Source: Bacillota bacterium (GTDB lineage: Bacteria; Bacillota_A; Clostridia; Peptostreptococcales; Anaerovoracaceae). Taken from it: a stretch of 9,326 nucleotides of DNA. A program made the translations under genes and the position numbers. The stretch's first letter is position 1, and each line of letters starts with the position of its first letter. Location of the stretch: assembly GCA_017457585.1 (NCBI GenBank), contig JAFTHD010000119.1, positions 1 to 9,326 on the forward strand. The letters run 5' to 3'. Below, in pieces: positions 1 to 8,125 of the stretch. A model generated the notes under the pieces. It did not search any database. It saw only the letters and a program-made list of their open reading frames with translations, and had not been told where the DNA came from.

Positions 1-47
1 TGCGGATTGTAGTAAATCAGAATCTTGTTTCTCGGTTTATCGCTCAT
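1..47 (-). CDS. 5' end of an unidentified protein, possibly a diacylglycerol-kinase-family lipid kinase (partial)
   Basis: Only the first 15 codons are in the window (MSDKPRNKILIYYNP) and the frame is open to the edge. The ATG at 47-45 overlaps the folC stop codon as ATGA. A good ribosome binding site (AAGGGGG on the minus strand, 56-62) sits 8 nt upstream, inside the end of folC, so this looks like a translationally coupled next gene of the valS-folC operon. A short basic N-terminus followed by a beta strand ending in an Asn-Pro pair resembles the start of the diacylglycerol kinase / YegS-type catalytic domain, which usually continues into a Ser-Gly-rich nucleotide loop. That part is not visible, so the family assignment is a guess. 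The existence of a gene here is better supported than its identity. Confidence 0.5.
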   Translation of the reverse strand, partial: MSDKPRNKILIYYNP

Positions 48-1363
48 ACTACCAGCCCCCTTACCTTACCGACAAGATATAATGATCCGGCATAGAGTAT
101 CACATCGTACTCGTTGCCTTTCTGATTTGCAAGTTCTATGGCTTTCTCTATATCTGATTCATATTCGGCACTTACGCCGTGTTTCTCAAGTCTTTCTGCA
201 AGCTCGCTGGCTGCAAGTTTCCTCGGATTATCCGGTTCCGTTGCAATGGCACGCTCTGCAATTCCGGCAAAATGCTCCAGTATAGCATCCACATCCTTAT
301 CCGCAAGTATTCCCGTCACGAGGAGCACTCTCTTGCCCGGGTAGCACTCCCTCATGGTAGCCTCAAGGGCCGATGCTCCCGCTTCATTGTGAGCACCATC
401 GATTACTATGGCAGGCTTGCCGTCTCCGCCGTGGGAAAGAACCTCAAATCTTCCATTCTGCCGCGCTCCGGCAAGGCCTTCATACAGCCCGTCCTTATTC
501 AGGCTCACCTTCCCCGAAGCCCTGAGAATCTCAAGCGCTGCAAGGGCAGTCTTCAGATTCTGCGCCTGGTGAGAGCCTGTCATCGGAATTCTCACCCCCG
601 AATAGCTCTTTCCGAAAAGCTCCATGCTTACGGTCTCGCCTTCTGCACTCTCATCTGTCACCGCAACAGGGATCCTGCTCACATCGTAGAGTCGTGCTCC
701 CTTTTCATAAGCGGTTCGCGCTATCACCTTGGCCGCCTCGTGCTCCGGAACATTGCTGATCACAGGGCATCCTGTCTTGATGATCCCTGCTTTGTTTCCT
801 GCGATCTCAGCAAGAGTATCCCCCAGCACACCCATGTGATCGAAGGATATAGAGGTTATAATGCTTGCAAGGGGCGCTTCGATGATATTCGTCGAATCTC
901 CCGTTCCTCCCATTCCGACCTCAAGGATCACATAATCCGGGGATTTTTCTTTGTAGTACAGGAATGCAATGGCAGTAACAACCTCAAACTCCGTAGGAGA
1001 ATCGAGCCCATCCGCCACCATGCTTTCGGCTGCCTCTATAACGCGCCACGCCGTACCTTCAAGATCCTCATCTGAGATATCTTCCCCGTCAAATCTGATG
1101 CGCTCGTTAAAACGCTCGATATACGGCGAAGTGTATACCCCGACCTTGTATCCACAGCCCGCAAGTCCCGCTTCAAGGTACTTGCAAACGGATCCTTTGC
1201 CGTTGGTACCGGCAACGTGGATGTATTTCTGACCTTTGTGAGGATTGTCTATTCTGCCAAGCAGTTCTTCCATCCTCTCAAGGCCCCATACGATTCCGAA
1301 CTTATCGAACTGATGTATTCTCTCTATTGCACTGATTTCTGCACTGATTTCGCTAATTCTCAA
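44..1363 (-). CDS. folC: Folylpolyglutamate synthase / dihydrofolate synthase
   Basis: A 439-residue Mur-ligase-family enzyme that joins L-glutamate to dihydropteroate and/or to folates using ATP in the cytoplasm. This makes dihydrofolate and the polyglutamylated folates that C1 enzymes prefer and cells retain. The family-typical opening (residues 13-50, IERIHQFDKFG then GLERMEELL) leads to the P-loop GTNGKGS at 52-58. The acidic motif E148-V-G-M-G-G and the C-terminal domain DGAHN at 322-326 (substrate-binding His/Asn) are present, and length is normal. The usual GGRxDxTN motif reads GGTGDSTN at 152-159, so its Arg is replaced by Thr. The start is TTG at 1363: an in-frame stop lies just upstream at 1375-1373 and no ATG precedes the conserved region. 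No clear Shine-Dalgarno is seen, and only 4 nt separate it from the valS stop, so translation is probably coupled to valS. Codons 5-12 contain a 12-bp tandem duplication. Confidence 0.96.
   Translation of the reverse strand: MRISEISAEISAIERIHQFDKFGIVWGLERMEELLGRIDNPHKGQKYIHVAGTNGKGSVCKYLEAGLAGCGYKVGVYTSPYIERFNERIRFDGEDISDEDLEGTAWRVIEAAESMVADGLDSPTEFEVVTAIAFLYYKEKSPDYVILEVGMGGTGDSTNIIEAPLASIITSISFDHMGVLGDTLAEIAGNKAGIIKTGCPVISNVPEHEAAKVIARTAYEKGARLYDVSRIPVAVTDESAEGETVSMELFGKSYSGVRIPMTGSHQAQNLKTALAALEILRASGKVSLNKDGLYEGLAGARQNGRFEVLSHGGDGKPAIVIDGAHNEAGASALEATMRECYPGKRVLLVTGILADKDVDAILEHFAGIAERAIATEPDNPRKLAASELAERLEKHGVSAEYESDIEKAIELANQKGNEYDVILYAGSLYLVGKVRGLVV
1328..1351 (-). repeat. 12-bp perfect tandem duplication in the 5' end of folC
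   Basis: On the plus strand TGCACTGATTTC occurs twice without a gap (1328-1339 and 1340-1351). In the folC frame it adds four codons and gives the repeated peptide E-I-S-A, E-I-S-A at residues 5-12, just before the conserved IERIHQFDKFG segment. It keeps frame and lies in a variable N-terminal extension, so it is probably neutral. It looks like a recent slippage event. Confidence 0.85.
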
Positions 1364-1367
1364 AACA

Positions 1368-4067
1368 CTATTTTATCTTAGATTCAACCAAAGCCAGTCT
1401 TTCATTTACCTTTGCGAGCATCTCTTCGTACTTAACCTGCTTGGCTCTCTCTTCCGCAACCTTCTTTTCCGGAGCCTTGTTCACGAAGTTAGGATTTCCA
1501 AGCATACCCTTTACTCTCTTAACCTCTCCTTCAAGTCTCTTCTGTTCCTTAGCAAGTCTTTCAAGCTCTGCCGCATAATCGATAATATCATCCAGCGGAA
1601 TGAATACTTCTGCACCGTCAACGACTGCCGACATGACGTCTTCAGGAATGCCTTCCTTTGATGCTGCGAACGTGATCTCCGTTATATTCGCAAGCTTCTT
1701 GATGTACCTTTCTCCGGCTTTGCAGATGTCTTCCTTCCCTTCTCCGCTTACAATCGTTGCTGACAGCTTCTTCGAAGGGGCAGCCTCTGCTTCAGCTCTG
1801 ATATTTCTTATGCTCTTAATGATGCTCATGGCCATCTCAAGCTTGTCCGTCTCTTCTTCAAAAGCGAGTTTGCTATCATATACAGGCCAGTTTTCCTTAA
1901 TCAGGTAGTTGTTTGGATTATCATCCGTCGGTTCTTCCTTCGGCAGATAAGCCCATATCTCTTCCGTTATGTACGGCATGAACGGATGGAGCAGCCTCAG
2001 CATATCTTTCAGGGTTCTCACGAGAACCGCCCTTGCAACGGCCTTGTCCGCCTCGTCATCACCGTAGAGTCTTCCTTTGACGATCTCGATGTACCAATCG
2101 CAAAACTCATTCCAGATCAGGTCGTATGCCCTGTCGCCTGCCAGCGCCAGGTCGTACTTTTCCATGGCATCCGTAATGTACTTTACGGCGTCATTTACCC
2201 TTGAAATAATCCACTTATCCTCATCCCTGAGGGCTGCCTGGGATACATCGCTCAAGTCTGCAAGAGCCTTGAAGGAGCCGTCCTCCTCCTGAAGGTTCAT
2301 GATAACGAATCTCGATGCGTTCCACAATTTATTTGCAAAGTTTCTGCAGGACTCCAGTCTGTCCTCCTTAAATCTCATGTCGTTTCCGGGTGTAATGCCC
2401 GTCGTGAGCATGAATCTGAGGGCGTCTGCACCGTACTGATCAATTACCTCCAGCGGATCGATTCCATTGCCCAAAGACTTGGACATCTTTCGCCCCTGTG
2501 CATCTCTTACGAGGCCGTGAACGTACACGTGGCTAAACGGCGCTTCGCCGGTCGTCTCAAGAGCTGAGAATACCATTCTTACTACCCAGAAGAAAATGAT
2601 GTCGTATCCCGTTACGAGAACGTCCGTCGGATAGAAGTACTTCAAATCCTCCGTTTCTTCAGGCCAGCCCAGCGTTGAGAAAGGCCAGAGTGCCGATGAG
2701 AACCAGGTGTCCAGAACGTCCTCGTCCTGATGAAGATGCACGCTGCCGCACTTTGGACATACTGCAGGCGTCTCCTCTGCTACCACCGTCTCACCGCATG
2801 TATCGCAGTACCAGGCAGGGATTCTGTGTCCCCACCAAAGCTGTCTCGAAATGCACCAGTCTCTGATCTCCTCGAGCCAGTGAAGATATGTCTTCTCGAA
2901 TCTCTCGGGCACGTGCTTCAGTTTGCCGTTCTTTGCAACCTCGATTGCAGGCTTTGCAAGCTCTTCCATCTTCACGAACCACTGGTCACTGAGCATCGGC
3001 TCAACGACCGTGTGACATCTGTAACACTCGCCTACCGGGATGACCTTCTCCTCCGTCTTCACCAGGTATCCTGCTTCTTCAAGATCTGCAACCCATGCCT
3101 TCCTGCACTCGTATCTGTCCATACCCTGATACTTGCCTGCAAGCTCATTCATCTTGGCCTCTTCATCGATGCAGGCCAGAATCTCAAGATTATGTCTCTG
3201 TCCAACCTCAAAGTCGTTAGGGTCGTGAGCCGGTGTGATCTTAACGGCGCCCGTACCCTTCTCTGGGTCAGGATACGGGTCAGCAATGACTTCGATTTCC
3301 CTTCCGACCAGCGGCAGGATGACTTTCTTTCCCACCATGTCCTTGTATCTGTCATCTGAAGGATGCACTGCAATTGCAATATCGCCGAACATGGTCTCCG
3401 GCCTCGATGTTGCGACTACCATATCCTTGCCGCCTTCTTCTGCGGCAGGATATCTGAAGTACCAGTAGAGTCCGTTCTTATCCTCGTGCTCAACTTCCGC
3501 ATCGCTGAGAGAAGTTCCGCAGTCAGGACACCAGTTTATCAGCCTGTTTCCCTTGTAAATGAGACCCTTGTTGTAGAGCTTTACGAAGAAGTGGTTTACC
3601 GCCTTGTTGCAGCCTTCGTCCATGGTAAACCTTTCACGGCTCCAGTCGCAGGAATCGCCCAGCTTACGGCACTGCTTCGTGATCTTGCCGCCGAACTCCT
3701 TCTTCCAATCCCAGGCTCTCTTCAGGAACTCTTCTCTTCCCAGGTCTTCCTTCTCAAGACCTTCCTCTGTTCTGATTCTGTCTACGACCTTTACCTCCGT
3801 AGCGATGCTGGCGTGGTCTGAACCGGGAAGCCAGAGGGCGCTGTACCCCTGCAGTCTCTTAAATCTCGTAAGTACGTCCTGAAGAGTCTGGTCCAAGGCA
3901 TGACCCATGTGGAGCTGCCCCGTAATGTTAGGAGGCGGCATAACGATGGTAAACGGCTTCTTGTCCGGATCTCTCTTCGCCTCAAAAGAGCCGCTTGTTT
4001 CCCACATTTCGTATATTCTGTCTTCAAATTCTCTCGGATTATATGTCTTAGCAAGATTCTTTTCCAT
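1368..4067 (-). CDS. valS: Valyl-tRNA synthetase
   Basis: Class I aminoacyl-tRNA synthetase of 899 residues that charges tRNA-Val with valine in the cytoplasm. The HIGH signature is HMGH at 53-56, preceded by PPPNITGQL, and the KMSKS loop is at 527-531. The CP1 editing domain is inserted between them and includes the conserved [10 protein letters not shown] segment. Cysteine pairs C180/C183, C348/C351, C421/C424 and C437/C440 look like zinc ribbons of the bacterial ValRS/IleRS type. [17 protein letters not shown] and [18 protein letters not shown] are ValRS hallmarks. The C-terminal ~65 residues form the charged coiled coil with the [14 protein letters not shown] motif typical of bacterial ValRS. 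The ATG start at 4067 lies inside the preceding SseB-like gene (20-nt overlap), with GGGAG (4078-4082) 10 nt upstream. folC begins 4 nt after the stop codon. No T-box leader is visible in this operon's upstream region. Confidence 0.98.
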   Translation of the reverse strand: MEKNLAKTYNPREFEDRIYEMWETSGSFEAKRDPDKKPFTIVMPPPNITGQLHMGHALDQTLQDVLTRFKRLQGYSALWLPGSDHASIATEVKVVDRIRTEEGLEKEDLGREEFLKRAWDWKKEFGGKITKQCRKLGDSCDWSRERFTMDEGCNKAVNHFFVKLYNKGLIYKGNRLINWCPDCGTSLSDAEVEHEDKNGLYWYFRYPAAEEGGKDMVVATSRPETMFGDIAIAVHPSDDRYKDMVGKKVILPLVGREIEVIADPYPDPEKGTGAVKITPAHDPNDFEVGQRHNLEILACIDEEAKMNELAGKYQGMDRYECRKAWVADLEEAGYLVKTEEKVIPVGECYRCHTVVEPMLSDQWFVKMEELAKPAIEVAKNGKLKHVPERFEKTYLHWLEEIRDWCISRQLWWGHRIPAWYCDTCGETVVAEETPAVCPKCGSVHLHQDEDVLDTWFSSALWPFSTLGWPEETEDLKYFYPTDVLVTGYDIIFFWVVRMVFSALETTGEAPFSHVYVHGLVRDAQGRKMSKSLGNGIDPLEVIDQYGADALRFMLTTGITPGNDMRFKEDRLESCRNFANKLWNASRFVIMNLQEEDGSFKALADLSDVSQAALRDEDKWIISRVNDAVKYITDAMEKYDLALAGDRAYDLIWNEFCDWYIEIVKGRLYGDDEADKAVARAVLVRTLKDMLRLLHPFMPYITEEIWAYLPKEEPTDDNPNNYLIKENWPVYDSKLAFEEETDKLEMAMSIIKSIRNIRAEAEAAPSKKLSATIVSGEGKEDICKAGERYIKKLANITEITFAASKEGIPEDVMSAVVDGAEVFIPLDDIIDYAAELERLAKEQKRLEGEVKRVKGMLGNPNFVNKAPEKKVAEERAKQVKYEEMLAKVNERLALVESKIK

Positions 4068-4614
4068 GACTCGTCTTCTCCCTTTCCTGCTTCTTCCTGT
4101 TTATCTCTTCAACCATTTTGGCTATCATGTCAGATGGAAAAATCATATTCCCACCCTTCGGGTTGATGACAAAACCCGCCATCTGCTCTTCCTGCATCTG
4201 GATCATATTGGCAAGATCCCAGAAGTCCACCATGAGTACCATCTGATCCTCCTCCATCTGGAGCTTCCTCATTTCGGCACCATCGGTAAAAACCGGATAA
4301 TAGAGCTCGCCCTGGTTGTTCTTTATCATCTCAAACTGAATCTCAGTATCCTTAGCTATTACAACTTCGCCTGTCTCCTGGTTTCTTTCGGGCTCTTTGT
4401 CCAGGTGTATCGGCGCCAAAAGCTGTGCGTTTACAACTGCATTCAGAACTTTGACGTACTGCTCGTTGTCAGGATTCTTCTTAAGTTCCTCAATGTCCGC
4501 CTTAAGCTGATCGTTTCTGACGGGTACCGGCTTCACGTGCTTGTCAGCTTCCGGTATTCGCTGACCGGTTACCGTGCCGGATGTTGCTTCTTTGTTACCA
4601 CTCTTTTTGCTCAT
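4048..4614 (-). CDS. SseB-like N-terminal-domain protein of unknown role
   Basis: A 188-residue soluble protein. Residues 1-50 are polar and probably disordered. From about 55 it follows the layout of the SseB N-terminal domain: a helix with A-Q-L-L-A-P-I (63-69), strands around I-Q-F-E-M-I (92-97) and L-Y-Y-P-V-F-T-D-G (104-112, compare the family's 'PVFTs' turn), a segment around M-V-L-M-V-D-F (125-131), then G-F-V-I-N-P-K-G-G (147-155). It ends in a charged helix, with no signal peptide or membrane segment. The biochemical function of SseB-type proteins is not settled, so none is assigned. The ATG at 4614 is preferred over an in-frame TTG at 4629 because GGGAAGG (4621-4627) is 6 nt upstream of the ATG and would lie inside the coding region of the longer form. 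It is the first gene of a promoter-led operon and overlaps valS by 20 nt, which implies co-expression. Confidence 0.82.
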   Translation of the reverse strand: MSKKSGNKEATSGTVTGQRIPEADKHVKPVPVRNDQLKADIEELKKNPDNEQYVKVLNAVVNAQLLAPIHLDKEPERNQETGEVVIAKDTEIQFEMIKNNQGELYYPVFTDGAEMRKLQMEEDQMVLMVDFWDLANMIQMQEEQMAGFVINPKGGNMIFPSDMIAKMVEEINRKKQEREKTSHGKESC

Positions 4615-4620
4615 ATCTTG

Positions 4621-4627
4621 CCTTCCC
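4621..4627 (-). promoter_or_regulatory. Ribosome binding site that fixes the SseB-like start
   Basis: The minus strand reads GGGAAGG, 6 nt before the ATG at 4614. Its position makes the upstream in-frame TTG (4629) unlikely as the true start. Confidence 0.75.
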
Positions 4628-4649
4628 AAAATTTGTTACATACATGGTT

Positions 4650-4678
4650 ATTGTACAACGAAATGCCCGTAAGCTCAA
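4650..4678 (-). promoter_or_regulatory. Sigma-A-type promoter of the SseB-like/valS/folC operon
   Basis: On the minus strand a -35 box TTGAGC (4673-4678) and a -10 box TACAAT (4650-4655) are separated by exactly 17 nt. Transcription would start near 4643, giving a leader of only about 30 nt before the ATG at 4614. That is too short for a T-box or other large riboswitch. It lies directly downstream of the folD terminator, which marks a new transcription unit. The assignment rests on consensus match and position only. Confidence 0.78.
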
Positions 4679-4731
4679 GCTTTTAGCCATTTTTTCACAG
4701 TTTCAACAAATCATCAGCGCATTTCACCACA

Positions 4732-4768
4732 GAAAAAGAGAACTGCTCTTTTTAAAAACAGTCCTCTT
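4732..4768 (-). terminator. Intrinsic terminator after folD
   Basis: On the minus strand AAGAGGACTG (4768-4759) can pair over 10 bp, with one G-U, with CAGTTCTCTT (4745-4736). A run of Ts follows (4737-4733). The loop contains TTTTT-AAAAA. It lies 50 nt after the folD stop and before the next promoter, so it should end the fhs-fchA-folD transcript. A second, shorter hairpin, AAAAAGAG/CTCTTTTT (4753-4746 with 4740-4733), overlaps it and cannot form at the same time. Because the shorter hairpin also ends in T-runs on the plus strand, the site may work weakly in both directions. The rest of the 4630-4817 gap holds only the promoter described separately. Confidence 0.88.
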
Positions 4769-4817
4769 CATAATCATCTTTTCGTATTTAATCAAAATCC
4801 CTTGAAATTCCTTTGTC

Positions 4818-5690
4818 CTACTCCCACATGGCATCGTCCGCTATGCGCATGGCAGCGCCTATGACGTGCTTCATCAGAACCGCCGTCGTCACGCTCCCGA
4901 CTCCGCCTGGAACAGGCGTTATCGCTTCCGCTTCCTTCTCCACTTCGTCAAAGTCCACATCGCCTATAATCTTACCCACATCATCGACGCTGATTCCAAC
5001 ATCGATGATGATCTGGTTCCTGCCCACGTATTTCTTGCCTATCATGTGACCTCTTCCCAGCGCGGATATTATGACGTCAGCGTTCTGTCCGGCTTTAATG
5101 AAGTCTTCCTCCGTCGTCTTGGAGTGGAGCACCGTAACGGTCGCGTTCTTATTCATGGCCATCATCGCGACAGGCTTACCGATTACCAGGCTTCTTCCCA
5201 TTACCGTAACCTTCTTACCAGTAAGGTCGTATCCGATAAAGTTTAGAATCTCCATACATGCCTGCGCAGTACAAGGTGGGAAGCCTTCTCCGCTCTTCTC
5301 AAAGACTCCTGCCAGCGACCCTGACGTAATGCCGTCTACATCCTTGGACGGCGCCAGTGCGTTGCATACAGCCCTGTCGTCCAAATGACCCGGCAATGGT
5401 CTGAACAGGAGCACGCCGTGAATGGACTCGTCCTTGTTTATCTTGCCGATCTCCTTCAGCAGCTTTTTCTGGGATATATTTTCGTCGTAGACGAAGCTCT
5501 TTACCGTGACACCTGTCTTCTCGGCTCTTTTCTTCGCGCCTCTTTCGTAGGAAAGGTCACTTGGATTTTCACCGACTCTGACGATTGCCAGCGTTGGCGT
5601 AACCCCTTTATCCTTCAGTTCCTTTACCTTTGCGATATTCTCTTCCGTAAGGCTGTCTGCCACAGCCTTACCCTTCAGCAGATTTGCCAT
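4818..5690 (-). CDS. folD: Methylenetetrahydrofolate dehydrogenase (FolD family), probably lacking cyclohydrolase activity
   Basis: A 290-residue FolD-family protein that interconverts 5,10-methylene- and 5,10-methenyl-THF with NAD(P). Canonical features are V-G-E-N-P-S at 39-44, A-P-S-K-D-V-D-G (113-120, folate-binding Asp), Rossmann motif G-R-S-L-V-I-G-K-P (165-173), and T-P-V-P-G-G-V-G (258-265). Two cyclohydrolase residues seem to be missing. The Tyr-x-x-x-Lys motif reads Y48-E-R-G-A52, with Lys only at 53 and 54, and the usual V-Q-L-P-L-P reads L-F96-R-P-L-P. The usual P-C-T-P-x-G is P-C-T-A-Q-A (139-144). From recollection, these changes mark a FolD subgroup of anaerobes. A separate cyclohydrolase, fchA, ends 11 nt upstream, which fits a dehydrogenase-only enzyme (inference). 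The ATG at 5690 has GGGAGG (5695-5700) 4 nt upstream. It is the last gene before a strong terminator. Confidence 0.95.
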   Translation of the reverse strand: MANLLKGKAVADSLTEENIAKVKELKDKGVTPTLAIVRVGENPSDLSYERGAKKRAEKTGVTVKSFVYDENISQKKLLKEIGKINKDESIHGVLLFRPLPGHLDDRAVCNALAPSKDVDGITSGSLAGVFEKSGEGFPPCTAQACMEILNFIGYDLTGKKVTVMGRSLVIGKPVAMMAMNKNATVTVLHSKTTEEDFIKAGQNADVIISALGRGHMIGKKYVGRNQIIIDVGISVDDVGKIIGDVDFDEVEKEAEAITPVPGGVGSVTTAVLMKHVIGAAMRIADDAMWE

Positions 5691-5701
5691 AATGCCTCCC
5701 G

Positions 5702-6337
5702 TTACTTGTTCTTAAGCCTTTCAGATACGTTATCGAAGATTTCGTCCGCCATCTTGCAATACTTTTGCAAAAGATCTTCGCATCTGGCGTTCAGTTCCTC
5801 CGCCCGTTCTCTGTCCTTCATGGAGCCGGTGTTTATATACACGTTCAGGCTTGCCGCCTCCAGCGCCCCTTTACAAAGTATGGCGCTGGCTCCCGCGTCA
5901 CTGGTCATCATCACGCTGCCTTTATCCGCATAAACGCCTGCCAGTTCAATAGCCCTCGCACACTTCTCCATGATTGCCACAGGCACTGCGCAGGAATCCT
6001 CCAGTGCTTTCTCCATGAGACGGTCCTTTTCTCTTTTTTCTTCTTCCGTCTCCGCCTTCATTCCGTACAGTCTGGAAAGAGGTGCAAATGCGTCGATGTC
6101 CGCCTGAACGAGTCCCAGAAGGTCTTCGCTTATCTTCTCCGTTTCCTCCATGCAGCCCTGTATTTCCTCTTCCACATCGGCATACTTTTTCTTACCGACT
6201 GTGTAATTACCGACCATTGTGCCGAGGGCCGCGCCTACAGCACCTGCAACAGCCGACACGCTGCCGCCGCCGGGAACCGGTTCTTTGGCAGCCGTCAGCT
6301 CCGTAAACTCTCTGAAAGTTTTATCAACATACTCCAT
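5702..6337 (-). CDS. fchA: Methenyltetrahydrofolate cyclohydrolase, FTCD cyclodeaminase-like
   Basis: A 211-residue cytoplasmic protein of the formiminotransferase-cyclodeaminase C-terminal family. In this setting it most likely interconverts 10-formyl-THF and 5,10-methenyl-THF. The family signature P-V-P-G-G-G-S (20-26) is followed by a small-residue helix, A-V-A-G-A-V-G-A-A-L, and then M-V-G-N-Y-T-V-G-K-K-K-Y. The rest is mostly helical, as expected for the all-alpha fold, and length matches stand-alone members. Its ATG shares one base with the fhs stop (TAATG at 6339-6335), and an AGGA (6346-6349) lies 8 nt upstream within fhs, which implies translational coupling. Formiminotetrahydrofolate cyclodeaminase (fctD-type, histidine degradation) is the alternative reading. 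The fhs and folD neighbours, with no hut gene or formiminotransferase present, favour the cyclohydrolase role. Confidence 0.92.
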   Translation of the reverse strand: MEYVDKTFREFTELTAAKEPVPGGGSVSAVAGAVGAALGTMVGNYTVGKKKYADVEEEIQGCMEETEKISEDLLGLVQADIDAFAPLSRLYGMKAETEEEKREKDRLMEKALEDSCAVPVAIMEKCARAIELAGVYADKGSVMMTSDAGASAILCKGALEAASLNVYINTGSMKDRERAEELNARCEDLLQKYCKMADEIFDNVSERLKNK

Positions 6338-8013
6338 TAGAACAATCCTGTAATCTTTCCGTTTTCATCAACATCAATATTTTCTGCTGCCGGTCTCTTA
6401 GGGAGCCCCGGCATCGTCATGATATCACCGGTCAGGGCCACGATGAAACCTGCTCCTGCGCTCACCTTGAGATTCCTCACCGTAACCGTAAAGCCCGAAG
6501 GTGCTCCGAGAAGTGCCGGGTTATCCGAGAAGGAGTACTGGGTCTTTGCCATACAGATCGGAAGCTCGCCAAATCCCAGTTCTTCCAGCTGCGCGGCCTG
6601 CTTCTTCGCTCCTGCAGTGAGTTCCACCCCGTCTGCGTGATATATCTTCTTGCAGATCGTCTCAAGCTTATCCTGGATGCTCCCATCAAGTTCGTAGGAC
6701 TGTCTGAAGGCATTCGGTTCATCACAGAGTCTTACCACTTCCTCTGCCAGAGCCACGCCGCCTTCGCCGCCTTTGGCCCATACTTCCGAAAGACATGCGT
6801 TCACGCCAAGCGCACCGCACTTTTCTTCCACAAGGTCAAGCTCTGCCTTGGTATCCGTTGGGAATGCGTTGATTGCAACTACGCAAGGAAGGCCGAATAC
6901 GTTCTTGATGTTGTCTACGTGCTGAAGGAGATTCGGAAGTCCCTTTTCGAGCGCTTCCAGGTTCTCTTCGTTAAGATCTGCCTTTGCTACGCCGCCGTGA
7001 TATTTCAGTGCCCTTACCGTTGCAACGATTACAACGGCAGACGGCTTCAGCCCTGCCATCCTGCACTTGATGTCGAGGAACTTCTCCGCTCCCAGATCTG
7101 CTGCGAATCCCGCTTCCGTAACGGTGTAATCCGCCAGCTTCATGGCAATCTTCGTAGCCGTTATGGAGTTGCATCCGTGCGCGATGTTCGCAAAAGGTCC
7201 TCCGTGAATGAGTGCCGGTGTTCCTTCCAAAGTCTGAACGAGATTTGGCTTGAGTGCATCCTTTAAGAGGGCTGCCATGGCTCCGTGGGCCTTAAGGTCC
7301 GCAGCCGTAACAGGTTTACCGTCAAAGGTGTAAGCTACGATCATCCTTGCCAGTCTCTCCTTCAGATCCGTTATATCGGAAGCCAGACAGAGCACTGCCA
7401 TGATCTCTGAAGCAACCGTTATATCGAAGCCGTCCTCTCTCGGAACGCCCTGCATCTTGCCGCCGAGACCGTTTACAATATGCCTGAGCTGTCTATCGTT
7501 CATGTCCACGGCTCTCTTCCACGTTATCTGCTTCGCATCGATTCCCAGTTCATTTCCCTGCTGAATGTGATTGTCGAGCATGGCTGCCAGAAGGTTGTTG
7601 GCAGCACCGATTGCATGGAAATCTCCTGTAAAGTGCAGGTTAATATCTTCCATAGGAACGACCTGCGCATATCCGCCGCCTGCTGCTCCTCCCTTGATAC
7701 CAAACACTGGACCGAGGGAAGGTTCCCTTAGAGCCACGATGGTATTCTTTCCGATCTTTCTCATACCGTCAGCAAGTCCAACGGAGGTTGTCGTCTTACC
7801 TTCACCGGCAGGGGTCGGCGTAATCGCCGTAACGAGGATCAGCTTGCCATCTTCATCCTCTGCCTTATCCTTAAGAAGACTGTAGTCTATCTTAGCCTTG
7901 TAGTTACCGTAGAGTTCCAGGTACTTTTCATCTACACCGGCTACACCGGCGATTTCCCTGATGTTCTTCATCTCCACTTCCTGTGCTATCTGGATGTCAG
8001 TTTTGATTGCCAT
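6337..8013 (-). CDS. fhs: Formate-tetrahydrofolate ligase (10-formyl-THF synthetase)
   Basis: A 558-residue enzyme, normal for the family, that joins formate and THF with ATP to give 10-formyl-THF. This is the entry of formate into purine, fMet-tRNA and, in acetogens, methyl-branch metabolism. It is reversible and can yield ATP. The P-loop [10 protein letters not shown] is at 67-76 after [27 protein letters not shown] and [14 protein letters not shown] follow, and the C-terminus has [13 protein letters not shown], all family hallmarks. The ATG at 8013 has AAGGAG (8021-8026) at 7 nt. It is the first gene of the fhs-fchA-folD operon and is preceded by a ZTP riboswitch, so its transcription should rise when 10-formyl-THF falls short. 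No CO dehydrogenase, metF or acetogenesis gene is in the window, so acetogenesis cannot be claimed. Confidence 0.99.
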   Translation of the reverse strand: MAIKTDIQIAQEVEMKNIREIAGVAGVDEKYLELYGNYKAKIDYSLLKDKAEDEDGKLILVTAITPTPAGEGKTTTSVGLADGMRKIGKNTIVALREPSLGPVFGIKGGAAGGGYAQVVPMEDINLHFTGDFHAIGAANNLLAAMLDNHIQQGNELGIDAKQITWKRAVDMNDRQLRHIVNGLGGKMQGVPREDGFDITVASEIMAVLCLASDITDLKERLARMIVAYTFDGKPVTAADLKAHGAMAALLKDALKPNLVQTLEGTPALIHGGPFANIAHGCNSITATKIAMKLADYTVTEAGFAADLGAEKFLDIKCRMAGLKPSAVVIVATVRALKYHGGVAKADLNEENLEALEKGLPNLLQHVDNIKNVFGLPCVVAINAFPTDTKAELDLVEEKCGALGVNACLSEVWAKGGEGGVALAEEVVRLCDEPNAFRQSYELDGSIQDKLETICKKIYHADGVELTAGAKKQAAQLEELGFGELPICMAKTQYSFSDNPALLGAPSGFTVTVRNLKVSAGAGFIVALTGDIMTMPGLPKRPAAENIDVDENGKITGLF

Positions 8014-8020
8014 AACATAT

Positions 8021-8026
8021 CTCCTT
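8021..8026 (-). promoter_or_regulatory. Ribosome binding site of fhs
   Basis: The minus strand reads AAGGAG, 7 nt before the ATG at 8013: near-ideal sequence and spacing. It lies about 50 nt beyond the riboswitch terminator and does not pair with it, so control seems to be at transcription rather than ribosome access. Confidence 0.85.
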
Positions 8027-8079
8027 CATCAAACAAAACTTCTGTAATGATCTATGCCGGACGGGCTTCCGGTCATATG

Positions 8080-8125
8080 AAAAATGAGCCTGATTATCCG
8101 GACATCTGCCCAGACGGTCGGCTCA
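8080..8125 (-). terminator. Riboswitch-controlled intrinsic terminator (expression platform) upstream of fhs
   Basis: On the minus strand TGAGCC (8125-8120) pairs with GGCTCA (8090-8085), immediately followed by TTTTT (8084-8080). Inside, GTCTGGGC (8115-8108) can pair with GTCCGGAT (8103-8096) around an AGAT loop (8 pairs, three of them G-U). Both upstream arms reuse bases of the aptamer: P3 and the pseudoknot strand lie in 8122-8108. Ligand-stabilised aptamer and terminator are therefore mutually exclusive, which predicts an on-switch: ZTP bound, terminator blocked, fhs operon transcribed. The same terminator would also stop read-through from rnhB when ZTP is low. Confidence 0.88.

Noticed and set aside
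179..1075. 298-codon open frame on the plus strand opposite folC
   Set aside because: It is antisense to a gene with intact family motifs, its translation resembles no family I know, and no promoter or ribosome site points to it. The same holds for the plus-strand frames at 2730-3359, 3907-4686, 5765-6340 and 6637-7266.
4615..4629. TTG start (4629) for the SseB-like protein
   Set aside because: It would place the ribosome binding site GGGAAGG inside the coding region; the ATG at 4614 is ideally spaced from it.
4630..4817. T-box leader for valS
   Set aside because: The region between folD and the operon contains a terminator and a promoter but no T-box signature sequence, and the predicted leader is only about 30 nt.
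5702..6337. Histidine-degradation formimidoyl-THF cyclodeaminase
   Set aside because: Same protein family, but there is no hut gene or formiminotransferase nearby, whereas fhs and folD flank it directly; the cyclohydrolase role fits better. Not excluded by sequence alone.
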